DNA from: Gammaproteobacteria bacterium
GTDB lineage: Bacteria > Pseudomonadota > Gammaproteobacteria > Xanthomonadales > Wenzhouxiangellaceae
DNA: 64,000 nt
NCBI GenBank assembly: GCA_018819105.1
Contig: JAHJQV010000023.1
Location: 1 to 64,000 of the forward strand
Direction of reading: 5' to 3'
Positions 36,749 through 45,520 of this stretch are shown piece after piece. The stretch's first letter is position 1, and each line of letters opens with the position of its first letter. The notes under the pieces were generated by a model that saw only the letters and a program-made list of their open reading frames with translations, was not told the origin of the DNA and did not search any database. The position numbers and the translations under genes were made by a program.

Positions 36749-37227
36749 GCAAGAACCTGCAGCAATGGCTGGATGATTATGGCGTCTGTCACCAGCACCC
36801 GCTCAACAAGCGCATCCACTGGCTGTGTGTGCCGCTGATCGTCTGGAGCCTGCTGGCCCTGCTCTGGCTGCTGCCCTTGCCTATGGCATCGCTGTTGCCG
36901 GCGCTGCTGCAGCCGCTGGCCAATGTTGCCACGTTGCTGATCGCTGTGGCCAGCATCTATTACTGGCGTCTGGCACCCAGGCTGGCGCTGGGCATGCTGC
37001 TGTTCAGCGCGCTGGCGCTGTGGGCAGGCATGCAGCTGGCGGTCTGGCTGGCGCTGCCGTCGTGGTTGTTGCCTGTGGTGGTGTTTGTGCTGGCCTGGAT
37101 CGGGCAGTTCATCGGACACCATATCGAAGGCAAAAAACCGTCTTTCTTCAAGGATCTGCAGTATCTGCTGATCGGGCCGGTCTGGTGTCTGGAGCATCTC
37201 TACCGGCGGCTTGGCGTCGGTGGCTGA
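36745..37227 (+). CDS. DUF962/Mpo1-like membrane protein
   Basis: A 160-residue protein with four hydrophobic helices. It matches the DUF962 pattern: NKRIHWLCVP near the start and IGHHIEGKKPSFFKDLQYLLIGPVW near the end (about residues 126-150), with paired histidines that could bind iron. The yeast relative Mpo1 is an Fe(II) dioxygenase in 2-hydroxy fatty-acid alpha-oxidation; the bacterial role is unproven. It overlaps the purC stop (ATGA) and is followed closely by a lipase-like gene, a hint of lipid metabolism. Confidence 0.82.
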   Translation: MSKNLQQWLDDYGVCHQHPLNKRIHWLCVPLIVWSLLALLWLLPLPMASLLPALLQPLANVATLLIAVASIYYWRLAPRLALGMLLFSALALWAGMQLAVWLALPSWLLPVVVFVLAWIGQFIGHHIEGKKPSFFKDLQYLLIGPVWCLEHLYRRLGVGG

Positions 37228-37243
37228 AGCAGGGCTGAGTAAC

Positions 37244-38662
37244 ATGCTATGGCGAACGCTGCACGGTCTGTTGCCAATTCTGCTGCTGTGGCTGCTGGCT
37301 GCTTGCAGCAGCGAGATCAGGCCGGATCTGCAGCGCTTGTATCAGCTCAGCAACGCTGCCGAACAACCGCCGGTGATCATTGTTCCGGGAATACTCGGCA
37401 GTCGGCTGGCAAGGATTGACGACGGCGAGGAGGTCTGGCCAGGTTCGCTGTGGCAGCTGATGTTTTCCGATTATGATGCGCTACGCTTGCACATCGACAG
37501 TCGCCATCCGGCTCCGGAGGCCGGTTTGCAGCAGGTCACCGGCATTACCGATCAGGTGGCCGGGCGCGACTTTTATGGTTCCATCATCAATATCCTGCGC
37601 CTTGCTGCGGGTTATCTGCCGGGGCAACCGGGTCAGCCGGCGCGCAAGGGTGAGCGGCGCTATTACGTGTTTGCCTACGACTGGCGGCAGGACAACCAGA
37701 TCAGCGCGGTCAAGCTTGGTGAGCTGATCGAGCAGATCCGTGCAGATTACGGCAACCCCAAGCTCAAGGTGGACATCATCGCGCACAGCATGGGCGGGTT
37801 GATCACGCGTTACTACCTGCGCTACGGCGCGCTGGATGTGCTGGAGCGCAACGATTTTCCGGTCACGCTGGAGGGCGCGCGCAAGGTGCGGAGGGTGGTG
37901 CTGCTGGGTACGCCGTCGATGGGCTCGGTGAATTCGGTGCGCTCGTTCATTGGTGGTTTTGATGTCGGGCTGACGCAAGTACCGACCGATATCCTGGCCA
38001 CCTTTCCCAGCGTCTATCAGCTGTTTCCGCATGCCCTGGTGGACTGGATCATCAGCGAAAACGGCACGCCACTCAAGCGAGACATCTACAGTCGGCGCAT
38101 CTGGGAGCGGTTTCAGTGGTCGGTGTTCAATCCGGATGTGCAGCAGAAAGTACGCCAGCGTGTGCTCGATACCGGCGCTGCCACAGAGGCTGCCGAGGAT
38201 TACCTGCAGCACTTGCAGGCATTTTTTGGCCGCCAGCTGGAGCGGGCACGACGCTTCAGCTGGTCACTGACGGTGCCGATGCCTGAGGTGCCCTATGAGA
38301 TGGTGGTGTTTGGCGGTGACTGCTCGCTGACGCCAGCTCGAATTCTGGTGGAAAAGACAGCCACTGACTTTGCTGTCCGGCTGTGGCCGGATGAAGTGCA
38401 AAACCGTGTGCCAGGGGTGGATTATGATCGCCTGATGCTGGAACCGGGTGACAGCACGGTGACCAAGGCCTCACTGCTGGGCCGGGTCACGCTGGATCCT
38501 TCGGTGCCCAGACATGAATACAGCTTTTTTCCCGCCCGCTACCCGATATTCGTGTGTGAAGATCATGAGCATTTAACGCAGAACCTGACTTTTCAGGACA
38601 ACCTGCTGCATTTTCTGCTCAGTCGTGATGCCGAAACAGCCATGCAGACAAGTCAGGAGTAG
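37244..38662 (+). CDS. LCAT-like lipase/acyltransferase lipoprotein
   Basis: A 472-residue alpha/beta hydrolase with a lipoprotein signal (LLLWLLAACSS). The early VIIVPGILGSRL motif is the LCAT/PDAT-type oxyanion and lid region. The nucleophile is Ser182 in AHSMGG, and a late HEHLTQNLTF stretch could hold the catalytic His. Members act on phospholipids or neutral lipids, as lipase or acyltransferase; the substrate here is unknown. The ATG at 37244 gives a compact signal; a TTG at 37211 is also open. It is only 16 bases after the DUF962 gene. Confidence 0.82.
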   Translation: MLWRTLHGLLPILLLWLLAACSSEIRPDLQRLYQLSNAAEQPPVIIVPGILGSRLARIDDGEEVWPGSLWQLMFSDYDALRLHIDSRHPAPEAGLQQVTGITDQVAGRDFYGSIINILRLAAGYLPGQPGQPARKGERRYYVFAYDWRQDNQISAVKLGELIEQIRADYGNPKLKVDIIAHSMGGLITRYYLRYGALDVLERNDFPVTLEGARKVRRVVLLGTPSMGSVNSVRSFIGGFDVGLTQVPTDILATFPSVYQLFPHALVDWIISENGTPLKRDIYSRRIWERFQWSVFNPDVQQKVRQRVLDTGAATEAAEDYLQHLQAFFGRQLERARRFSWSLTVPMPEVPYEMVVFGGDCSLTPARILVEKTATDFAVRLWPDEVQNRVPGVDYDRLMLEPGDSTVTKASLLGRVTLDPSVPRHEYSFFPARYPIFVCEDHEHLTQNLTFQDNLLHFLLSRDAETAMQTSQE

Positions 38663-38709
38663 TTGTCACACTGGCGCTAAGCGCACTGCAACGCTGCACT
38701 GTGCGGCGA

Positions 38710-39096
38710 TTACTCGTCGACAAATTCCGTGTAGGCGTCGGCGTCCATCAGCTCATCCAGCTCACTCTCATCGCTGACGTTGATGGCAAACAGCCAGCCA
38801 TCGCCATAACAGTCGGTGTTGACCAGGTCGGGTGAATCCTCCAGATCGCTGTTGATGGCGGTGACTTCGCCACCGACCGGGGCATAGATGTCCGACGCCG
38901 CCTTGACCGATTCCACCACGCCACAGGCATCACCCTGGCTCAACTCGTCGCCTTCGCCCGGCAGCTCCACAAACACCAGTTCACCCAGCTGGGCCTGGGC
39001 ATGATCGGTGATGCCGACGCGCCAGTGGCCGTCGTCCTGCTGCTCCAGCCACTCATGGCTCTCGGTGTACAAAAGGTCTTTTTTGATCTCGCTCAT
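38710..39096 (-). CDS. gcvH: Glycine cleavage system H protein
   Basis: A 128-residue lipoyl carrier. The attachment site is Lys65 in [16 protein letters not shown], and the opening YTESHEWLE is diagnostic. GcvH shuttles the aminomethyl group from glycine between GcvP, GcvT and lipoamide dehydrogenase. It follows gcvT by 31 bases. gcvP is not in this window, so the operon is either split or continued elsewhere. Confidence 0.96.
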   Translation of the reverse strand: MSEIKKDLLYTESHEWLEQQDDGHWRVGITDHAQAQLGELVFVELPGEGDELSQGDACGVVESVKAASDIYAPVGGEVTAINSDLEDSPDLVNTDCYGDGWLFAINVSDESELDELMDADAYTEFVDE

Positions 39097-39127
39097 GTCA
39101 GATCCTTGCTTAATGCATGCTGATGAA

Positions 39128-40252
39128 TCATGTTTCTATCCCAGGCATGATCTGGCCGCGGCGCACAAACACCGGCTTGACCACCCGTGCCGGGATTTTT
39201 TTGCCGCGGATTTCCACCATCACCTCGTTGCCGATGTTGCGATTGACCCGCGCCCTGCCGATTGGTTTGCAGATGGTCGGTGAAAACGTCCCGCTGGTCA
39301 ATACCCCGAGCAGCTCATCGTCTGCAGAAAAGACCTGATAGCCGCTGCGCAGCACATTGCGCTGGTCCAGCACCAGGCCAACGACCTTTTCCGCCACGCC
39401 ATCATCGCGCTGCTTTTGCAAGGCTGCGCGGCCGTTGAAAGCGCGTTCAGAAGGCTCCCAGGCCACGGTCCAGCCCAGCCCGCATTGCAGTGGCGTGACC
39501 GACTCATCCATGTCCTGTCCATACAGGCTCATGCCGGCTTCCAGCCGCAGGGTATCTCTGGCACCGAGGCCGCAGGGGGTGACGCCGGCATCCAGCAGGC
39601 TCTGCCAGAAAGTCGTGGCTGCGGCGGCATCGAGCATGATCTCAAAGCCGTCCTCTCCGGTATATCCGGTACGGGCGATGCAGTAGTGGTCATCCCGCAG
39701 CACGGAAAAAGGCTTCAGCGCCTTGATCTGCGCGCCCAGACTGGGCAGCTGATGGAGCAGTTGCGCTTCGGCTTCCGGTCCCTGCAAGGCGATCAGCGCC
39801 AGCTCGCTGCGCTGGCTGATCTGCAGCTTGCCCGCGGCAAAGTGCTGCGATTGCTGTTGCAGCCAGTGCAGGTCCTTTGCCGCGGTCGCTGCGTTCACCA
39901 CCAGGCGGTAGTAATCCGCTTCCAGCCAGTAAACGATAAGGTCATCGAGGATGCCGCCCTGCTCATTGAGCATGCACGAGTACAGTGCCTTACCGGGCGC
40001 CTCCAGCTTGTCGATGTTGTTGGCCAGAAGCCGGCGCAGAAAGGCCGCTGCCTCGGCGCCGGTGATGTCGACGATACACATGTGCGAGACATCGAACATG
40101 CCGGCATGTCGGCGCACGGCATGGTGTTCGGTCATCAGCTCGGTATAACGGGTCGGCAGCAGCCAGCCGGCAAATTCGGTCATCTGCCCGCCGGCGGCAA
40201 GATGGGCATCGTACAGCGGTGTCTTGCGTGCTTCGCTCATGGTTTGACTCAT
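39128..40252 (-). CDS. gcvT: Glycine cleavage system T protein (aminomethyltransferase)
   Basis: A 374-residue folate-dependent enzyme that releases ammonia and passes the methylene group to tetrahydrofolate. Motifs include [20 protein letters not shown] near the start, [35 protein letters not shown] and a late [17 protein letters not shown], as in the family. The ATG at 40252 or 40240 is possible; both fall just after the OsmC-fusion stop. There is no visible glycine riboswitch upstream because the preceding gene abuts. Confidence 0.95.
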   Translation of the reverse strand: MSQTMSEARKTPLYDAHLAAGGQMTEFAGWLLPTRYTELMTEHHAVRRHAGMFDVSHMCIVDITGAEAAAFLRRLLANNIDKLEAPGKALYSCMLNEQGGILDDLIVYWLEADYYRLVVNAATAAKDLHWLQQQSQHFAAGKLQISQRSELALIALQGPEAEAQLLHQLPSLGAQIKALKPFSVLRDDHYCIARTGYTGEDGFEIMLDAAAATTFWQSLLDAGVTPCGLGARDTLRLEAGMSLYGQDMDESVTPLQCGLGWTVAWEPSERAFNGRAALQKQRDDGVAEKVVGLVLDQRNVLRSGYQVFSADDELLGVLTSGTFSPTICKPIGRARVNRNIGNEVMVEIRGKKIPARVVKPVFVRRGQIMPGIET

Positions 40253-40256
40253 TCGA

Positions 40257-41495
40257 TTAAAGTTCTGCTGCCAGTTCGCTGCGCACCCTGATTTCGTTTT
40301 CCAGCGTGCGGTGCACCGGGCAGCGGTCGGCGATCTCCAGCATGCGCTCGCGCTGGGCCTCGCTGAGCTCACCGCTGATGCGGATGCGGCGCTGCAGCAC
40401 ATCGATCTTGCCATCGCTGCGCTGGCAGTCCTCGCAGTCGCTGGCGTGAATGCGATCATGGCTGACATGGCACTGCACTTCGCTCACCGCCAATTCCTTG
40501 TGCCGGGCATACATGTTCAGCGTCATCACGGTGCAGGTGCCCAGTGCGGCGCACAGATGGGCATACGGATCCGGGCCCAGATCCTTGCCGTGCATGCGTA
40601 CCGGTTCGTCTGCCATCCAGTCATGCTGACCGGCCCGTACGCGGCAGGTGAAACCGTCGGCGGTGCGTCCACTGACCAGCGCACCGTTGATGTGATCATG
40701 CTTGGCTGATGCGTCATCTGCATCTGCATTCTGCGCATCAGCATGCAGATAGCGTCTTGCCCAGTTGGCGATGATCAGGCCGGCGTATCTGGAATCGGCA
40801 GGATCGCTGAGCAGGTGGTCGGCCTGATCCAGGCTGATGAAGCTTTTCGGGTGGCGCGCCGCCATGAAGATGTTCTGGGCATTGTCCACACTGACGGTCT
40901 TGTCCAGTGGCGCGTGCAGCACCAGCAGCGCCGGTCGCATGTTTTTCAATCCGGCGATGACATCCTGCTGCCGTATGTCGTCGACAAAATCCTGTTTGAT
41001 GCGGAACGGGCGTCCGCCCAGATTGACGAACGCGGCCCCTTCATGTTCGATGGCAGACAGGCTCTCGGCCATATGGTGCAGCACATGAGCGGCTTCGGCC
41101 GGTGCATTGATGCTGGCCACCGCCCGACAGCTGTCCAGCTGCTGCGCGGCAGCCAGTGCCGCAGTGCCACCCAGCGAGTGACCGACAATGACCTGCGGGG
41201 CCTGATGTTCCTGTGCCAGCCAGTCGGCGGCGGCCAGCAGATCAGCAACATTTGCGGAAAAGGCGCTATCGGAAAAATCACCCTCGCTGTCACCCAGGCC
41301 GGTGAAATCAAAGCGCAGCACGGCGATGCCCTGATCGGCCATGGCACGGCTGATGTGCACTGCGGCACGGATTTTTCTGGTGCAGGTAAAACAATGGGCA
41401 AACAGCGCAAAAGCGCGTGGCTCGCCGCCATCCGGCAGTTCCAGATCGCCGCTCAGGGTATGTCCATCGCGGCTGGGAAACTCGACTCGGCTCAT
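40257..41495 (-). CDS. Alpha/beta hydrolase-OsmC fusion protein
   Basis: A 412-residue two-domain protein. Residues 1-255 form an alpha/beta hydrolase with the nucleophile elbow GHSLGG and a late acid/His region (HLLSDPADSRY). Residues about 270-412 form an OsmC/Ohr-like domain, with Cys in CAALGTCTVMTL and CPVHRTL as the candidate peroxidatic pair. Such fusions occur in several bacterial groups. The OsmC half suggests organic peroxide reduction; the hydrolase half may supply or clear an ester substrate. Its stop lies 4 bases before the gcvT start. Confidence 0.88.
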   Translation of the reverse strand: MSRVEFPSRDGHTLSGDLELPDGGEPRAFALFAHCFTCTRKIRAAVHISRAMADQGIAVLRFDFTGLGDSEGDFSDSAFSANVADLLAAADWLAQEHQAPQVIVGHSLGGTAALAAAQQLDSCRAVASINAPAEAAHVLHHMAESLSAIEHEGAAFVNLGGRPFRIKQDFVDDIRQQDVIAGLKNMRPALLVLHAPLDKTVSVDNAQNIFMAARHPKSFISLDQADHLLSDPADSRYAGLIIANWARRYLHADAQNADADDASAKHDHINGALVSGRTADGFTCRVRAGQHDWMADEPVRMHGKDLGPDPYAHLCAALGTCTVMTLNMYARHKELAVSEVQCHVSHDRIHASDCEDCQRSDGKIDVLQRRIRISGELSEAQRERMLEIADRCPVHRTLENEIRVRSELAAEL

Positions 41496-41594
41496 GCGCT
41501 ACTCCTTGAGGACAGGGTGGTGATGCTCATGACAGCATTTTAAGGCATCTGCAGACTGCCATCCTGATGTTCTGGACAACAGCCGAGGCATCGA

Positions 41595-42335
41595 TCACCA
41601 GTTCAGGCTGTCGCAGTAGCCCAGTTTGATGAGCGCCTCACCGTAGCGGTGTTTGAATGTGCGCTTGATCGCAGGGGTGAAAAAATCACGCCATTGACCA
41701 ATTCTGCTGCCCGAACGTGCATGTTGTTGCATCGCGCTGTGTGCGGCCACGTTCTTCAGCGCCAGACTATCAGCAATGCTGGCAGCCTGGTCAGCCATGT
41801 CTTCATCGAAGCCATACCACTCGAACAGATGCTTAAAAGTGGCCCGCTCATCACCCAGTATATGCTCGTACCGAAGCTCCAGAATCTCTGCGTCGCCGTA
41901 GTCCCAGCTAGCCATGCGATGGATGGCTGCGCCCGCAACATGATTCAGTTCATAGAGCAGACCATCTTCCTGATTCAGGTCGAGCAAATGCTGTTGATAA
42001 GACACATCCGCAGGCAGTGAAACATTGACAGGATTGGGTTTTGCGCACCATTCTTCATCTGTCTTGAGGTGATAAAAATAAGCTGATATCAGTAAATCAC
42101 GCGGATCACGGATGACATGGCTGCCACGATAGCTGCTCACATTATCTAGCAACTGGCGTTCTTTGATGAGGCTGTGGGGATCCAGCAGCAAGTCTGTGTC
42201 TGGCATGATCTGGCTGTCATTGTGCAGATACTGCAGTTTCATCGAGTGGGATTCTGCGAACGTCTTGTAGACGTTGTAAAAATAAAACGTCAGGCATTTG
42301 TGGTAGCAGCTATGAAACAACAGGCGGTCAGACAT
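41595..42335 (-). CDS. Sulfotransferase-family protein
   Basis: A 246-residue protein with the P-loop-like start FHSCYHKCLTFYF in the 5'-phosphosulfate position and VIRDPRDLLISAYFYHL in the 3'-phosphate site, the two PAPS signatures. The PAPS loop is unusual (the usual Lys-Ser/Thr-Gly pattern is replaced by His-Lys-Cys-Leu-Thr). A C-terminal RIGQWRDFFTPAIKRTF is typical of the fold. The likely acceptor is a glycan or other surface molecule, not inferred further. The gene is more AT-rich than its neighbours and stands alone, divergent from the adenosyltransferase gene. Confidence 0.72.
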   Translation of the reverse strand: MSDRLLFHSCYHKCLTFYFYNVYKTFAESHSMKLQYLHNDSQIMPDTDLLLDPHSLIKERQLLDNVSSYRGSHVIRDPRDLLISAYFYHLKTDEEWCAKPNPVNVSLPADVSYQQHLLDLNQEDGLLYELNHVAGAAIHRMASWDYGDAEILELRYEHILGDERATFKHLFEWYGFDEDMADQAASIADSLALKNVAAHSAMQQHARSGSRIGQWRDFFTPAIKRTFKHRYGEALIKLGYCDSLNW

Positions 42336-42526
42336 GAGACGACATCAGTAGCGGACTATGCGCACATTGTAAACAAACCGTTGCAGTAGTTGCTCTGTGT
42401 TGCGCGATAGGATGATCAGGCATGACGCAAGCTGCGCCGCCTGATGTTGTCTGCATTGTGGACCAAAGCACACACAGTCCGGTCCGGTGACTTGCGCTGG
42501 ATCGCTTTCGCACCGAGAATACGACC

Positions 42527-43075
42527 ATGGGAAATCGCTTATCCAAAATCTATACCCGTACCGGTGATGCTGGCAGCACCGGGCTTGGTGATGGCAGTCG
42601 CGTGGACAAGGATGGTGCGCAGGTCGAGGCCTTCGGAGCCGTGGACGAGTGCAACAGTGCCATCGGTGTATTGCGCGCCTATCTCGCCCACGCCGAGGTG
42701 GATGCCTGTCTGGAGAAAGTTCAGCACCAGCTGTTCGATCTGGGGGGCGAGCTGTGCATGCCGGGTCATCAATTCATCAAGCCGGAGCAGGTGAGCTGGC
42801 TGGAGCAACAGCTGGACGGCTTCAACGACAGCCTGCCGCCGCTGCGTGAATTCATACTGCCCAATGGGCCACCAGTGGTTGCCCATGCACATCTGGCCAG
42901 AACCATCTGCCGGCGCGCCGAGCGCAGACTGTGGACGCTGCATCGGCAGCAGCCATTGCAACCGCCGCTGCTGCAGTATCTCAACCGTTTGTCGGATCTG
43001 CTGTTTGTCATCGCCCGCGTGCTGGCACAGGCAGCGGCCGCCAGTGAGGTCATGTGGGATCATGAGCGCCGCTGA
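42527..43075 (+). CDS. PduO-type ATP:cob(I)alamin adenosyltransferase
   Basis: A 182-residue enzyme that attaches the 5'-deoxyadenosyl group to cob(I)alamin, making coenzyme B12. It has the ATP-binding TRTGDAGSTGLGDG near the N-terminus, AVDECNSAIG, and the CRRAERR catalytic arginines, as in MMAB/PduO. It is the second B12-linked gene of the window, 25 kb from the riboswitch-controlled btuB. It overlaps the next gene by 14 bases. Confidence 0.94.
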   Translation: MGNRLSKIYTRTGDAGSTGLGDGSRVDKDGAQVEAFGAVDECNSAIGVLRAYLAHAEVDACLEKVQHQLFDLGGELCMPGHQFIKPEQVSWLEQQLDGFNDSLPPLREFILPNGPPVVAHAHLARTICRRAERRLWTLHRQQPLQPPLLQYLNRLSDLLFVIARVLAQAAAASEVMWDHERR

Positions 43076-44096
43076 AGCTGCCGCTGCGCTGGCCATCTTC
43101 AGCCATCCAGACTGTCTGCGTCATCAGCCACCAGCGGGTCATCCGGAGAGTCCGGAGCGGCTGCGAACGGTGCTGACAGCACTGGAGCTGATGCCACATC
43201 TTGCCCGTCGCGATGCCCCGCTGCCGGAACCACAGTGGCTGCAACTGGCGCACCGGCAGGACTATCTGGACTTGCTGCAGAGACATCAGCAAAGTGTGCT
43301 GGCAAGCAGCGATCCACAACGCATCGAGGCGCTGGATGAGGACACCTGGCTGGGTCGATACTCGCTGCCGGCAGCGCTGCGCTGTGTCGGTGCCGCCTGC
43401 GCCGCCGTCGATGCAGTGCTGGACGACCAGGATCCGGTGTGTCGAGCCTTCTGCGCCGTGCGTCCCCCCGGGCATCATGCCGAACGTCAGCGTGCGATGG
43501 GTTTCTGTTTTTATGCCAGCACCGCGATTGCAGCCCTGCATGCGGTTGCGAAGCACGGGTTGGCACGCGTGGCGCTGGTGGATTTTGATGTGCATCAGGC
43601 CAATGGCAGTGCCGATGTGCTGGCCGGGAACGAGCACATCATGCTGTTCGATACCCATCAGGCAGAGCTGTTTCCATTCATGCCGCCACGCGCCGATGCG
43701 GCCGCCAACATCGTTTCCGAAGCTTTGCCGCAGGGCTGTACCGGTGATTATTTCCGTACCATCTGGCGCTTGCAGCTGTTGCCCAGGCTGCGAGACTATG
43801 CACCTGAACTGATCATCATCTCGGCCGGATTCGATGCCCACCAGTTGGATCCACTGGCACAATGCGCTCTGCAGGGCGACGATTTTGTCTGGCTGACGCA
43901 GCAGTTGATCGACATCGCCAGACAAAGCTGTGGGGGGCGCATCGTTTCCAGTCTGGAAGGTGGCTACCATCTGGATGCGCTGGCTGAATGTGTCAGCGCG
44001 CATGTACAGGCCATGGCGGGCGAATCCGTGGCAGCGGCTGGCTTTGAGCTCACCGGTGTGCCCGGTACCGAAACCGCGCTGATCGGCAGAGACTGA
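43062..44096 (+). CDS. Histone-deacetylase-fold amidohydrolase
   Basis: A 344-residue arginase/deacetylase-fold protein. The RPPGHHAE pair of histidines and GFCFY are at about residues 136-155. The zinc ligands Asp and His occur in DFDVHQANG, and the third Asp in SAGFDAHQLDPL; LEGGYH is late. The second His of the usual DVHHGNGT is Gln, and Gly is Ala, as in class-IV-like members. Substrates of bacterial members include acetylated polyamines and small amides; none is implied here. The start overlaps the adenosyltransferase stop. Confidence 0.85.
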   Translation: MSAAEAAAALAIFSHPDCLRHQPPAGHPESPERLRTVLTALELMPHLARRDAPLPEPQWLQLAHRQDYLDLLQRHQQSVLASSDPQRIEALDEDTWLGRYSLPAALRCVGAACAAVDAVLDDQDPVCRAFCAVRPPGHHAERQRAMGFCFYASTAIAALHAVAKHGLARVALVDFDVHQANGSADVLAGNEHIMLFDTHQAELFPFMPPRADAAANIVSEALPQGCTGDYFRTIWRLQLLPRLRDYAPELIIISAGFDAHQLDPLAQCALQGDDFVWLTQQLIDIARQSCGGRIVSSLEGGYHLDALAECVSAHVQAMAGESVAAAGFELTGVPGTETALIGRD

Positions 44097-44149
44097 ACCG
44101 AACCACTGCTTGACAGTCGCAAGCTGCAGGTCATCTGCAAGGAAACACC

Positions 44150-44875
44150 ATGAGCCAGAATCATTCCGCACCGGCCGATTACAGCGATCTGCGGGCGCTG
44201 TTTTTGAACTGCACGCTGAAGCAAACGCCTGAGCTGTCACACACCCAGGGCCTGATCGACATTGCCACCCACATACTCGATGAGCATGACGTGGCCTGGG
44301 AGGTGTTGCGGCCGGTGGACTTCAACATTGCCAGTGGCGTGTACCCTGACATGACCGAGCACGGCTGGGCACGCGATGACTGGCCTGAGATCCAGGCAAA
44401 GGTGATGGCCAGTGACATTCTGGTGGTGACCACACCGATCTGGCTGGGCGACAAGTCCTCGGTCTGCACTCAGGTCATAGAACGGCTGTATGCCAATTCC
44501 GGCCTGCTGAATGAAGCCGGACAATACGCCTACTACGGCCGTGTCGGTGCTTGTCTGATCACCGGCAACGAAGATGGAGCCAAGCATTGTGCCATGAACG
44601 TGCTGTACTCACTGCAGCATCTTGGCTATGTGATTCCCCCGCAGGCCGATGCCGCCTGGCTGGGTGAGGCCGGTCCCGGGCCTTCCTATCTGGACGAGCA
44701 TTCCGGTGGCCCCGAGAACGACTTCACCAATCGCAACACCACCTTCATGACCTGGAATCTGCTGCACATGGCGCGCATACTCAAGGACGCCGGCGGCATA
44801 CCCGCACACGGCAACCAGCGCTCGGCATGGGAAGCCGGTTGTCGCTTTGATGCACCCAACCCTGAACATCGCTGA
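44150..44875 (+). CDS. NADPH-dependent FMN reductase/flavodoxin-fold protein
   Basis: A 241-residue flavodoxin-like protein. It has LFLNCTLKQTPELSHTQGL in the phosphate-binding loop position and ILVVTTPIWLGDKSSVCTQVIERL in the flavin-contacting position (about residues 86-110). The C-terminus is long and polar. Members reduce quinones, azo dyes or iron using NAD(P)H, or act as modulators; none can be named. It ends at a strong bidirectional terminator. Confidence 0.83.
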   Translation: MSQNHSAPADYSDLRALFLNCTLKQTPELSHTQGLIDIATHILDEHDVAWEVLRPVDFNIASGVYPDMTEHGWARDDWPEIQAKVMASDILVVTTPIWLGDKSSVCTQVIERLYANSGLLNEAGQYAYYGRVGACLITGNEDGAKHCAMNVLYSLQHLGYVIPPQADAAWLGEAGPGPSYLDEHSGGPENDFTNRNTTFMTWNLLHMARILKDAGGIPAHGNQRSAWEAGCRFDAPNPEHR

Positions 44876-44899
44876 GATGATGGTGCCGGTATCGGGCAC

Positions 44900-44928
44900 A
44901 AAAAAACCCGGCTCAGCCGGGTTTTTTT
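44900..44928. terminator. Bidirectional intrinsic terminator
   Basis: CCCGGC (44907-44912) pairs with GCCGGG (44916-44921) around TCA. It is flanked by seven As on one side and seven Ts on the other, so it terminates the flavodoxin-like gene on plus and dps on minus. Confidence 0.93.
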
Positions 44929-44946
44929 GTTGCTGTGCTGGTCGCT

Positions 44947-45417
44947 TCAGCTGTCCAGCATGCTGCGCAGCATCCACGCGGTTTTTTCATGGAACTGCAT
45001 GCGCACGGTGAGCAGATCGCAGGTCGGTTCATCACCGGCGGCATCGGCAGGCTTGAAAGCCTTGCGCGCAGTCTTGGCGACGCGTTCGTGACTGGTGACC
45101 AGGTTGCGCACCATCTGCTCGGCTGCCGGATGTCCATCCTCTTCCTCGATCACGGTCAGTTTGGAGAACTGCTTGTAAGATCCCGGTGCAAAATGACCCA
45201 GTGCGCGGATGCGTTCGGCGATTTCATCGACCGCCTCGGCCATTTCGGTGTAGTGCTCTTCAAACAGCTCATGCAGTGACTTGAACTGGGGCCCGGTTAC
45301 ATTCCAGTGGTAGTTGTGGGTTTTGATGTACAGGGTATAGGTGTCGGCGAGCAGGTGCGCCAGACCATCAGCGATGTTTTCGCGTTCCTGTTCAGACAAT
45401 CCGATTTCGATTTGCAT
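44947..45417 (-). CDS. dps: Dps-family ferritin-like DNA protection protein
   Basis: A 156-residue miniferritin. The dinuclear iron site residues are visible in HNYHWNVTGP, LHELFEEHYTEM and the following Asp and Glu in AVDEIAERI, in Dps order. Dps dodecamers oxidise iron with peroxide and store it; DNA binding depends on basic tails, which here are weak at the N-terminus and somewhat basic at 120-130. The ATG at 45417 follows AAGGAG with six bases of spacing; earlier ATGs are too close to that site. A strong promoter with an OxyR-like site lies upstream. Confidence 0.93.
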   Translation of the reverse strand: MQIEIGLSEQERENIADGLAHLLADTYTLYIKTHNYHWNVTGPQFKSLHELFEEHYTEMAEAVDEIAERIRALGHFAPGSYKQFSKLTVIEEEDGHPAAEQMVRNLVTSHERVAKTARKAFKPADAAGDEPTCDLLTVRMQFHEKTAWMLRSMLDS

Positions 45418-45458
45418 GTGCATCTCCTTCATAGTATGAGTGAATCAGTATGCTAATT

Positions 45459-45487
45459 ACTATAGCGAATATCTATTTATATATCAA
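45459..45487 (-). promoter_or_regulatory. dps promoter
   Basis: On the minus strand TTGATA (45482-45487) and TATAGT (45459-45464) are separated by 17 bases, an excellent sigma70 match, about 40 bases upstream of the dps ATG. Confidence 0.75.
45462..45476. promoter_or_regulatory. OxyR-like half-site in the dps promoter
   Basis: ATAG-N7-CTAT (45462-45476) has the spacing of an OxyR tetramer half. The second half is poor (AGCA instead of ATAG), and the site overlaps the -10 and spacer, not upstream of -35 where OxyR usually activates. This would suggest repression or coincidence. Confidence 0.4.
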
Positions 45488-45508
45488 ATCGATTAAAGCT
45501 AATCGATT
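45487..45508. promoter_or_regulatory. Palindrome at the dps -35 region
   Basis: AATCGATTA (45487-45495) and its exact complement TAATCGATT (45500-45508) are separated by AAGC. The 22-base perfect palindrome abuts the -35 box and is a likely operator, for an unknown regulator. Confidence 0.5.
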
Positions 45509-45520
45509 GATAGGAATTAG

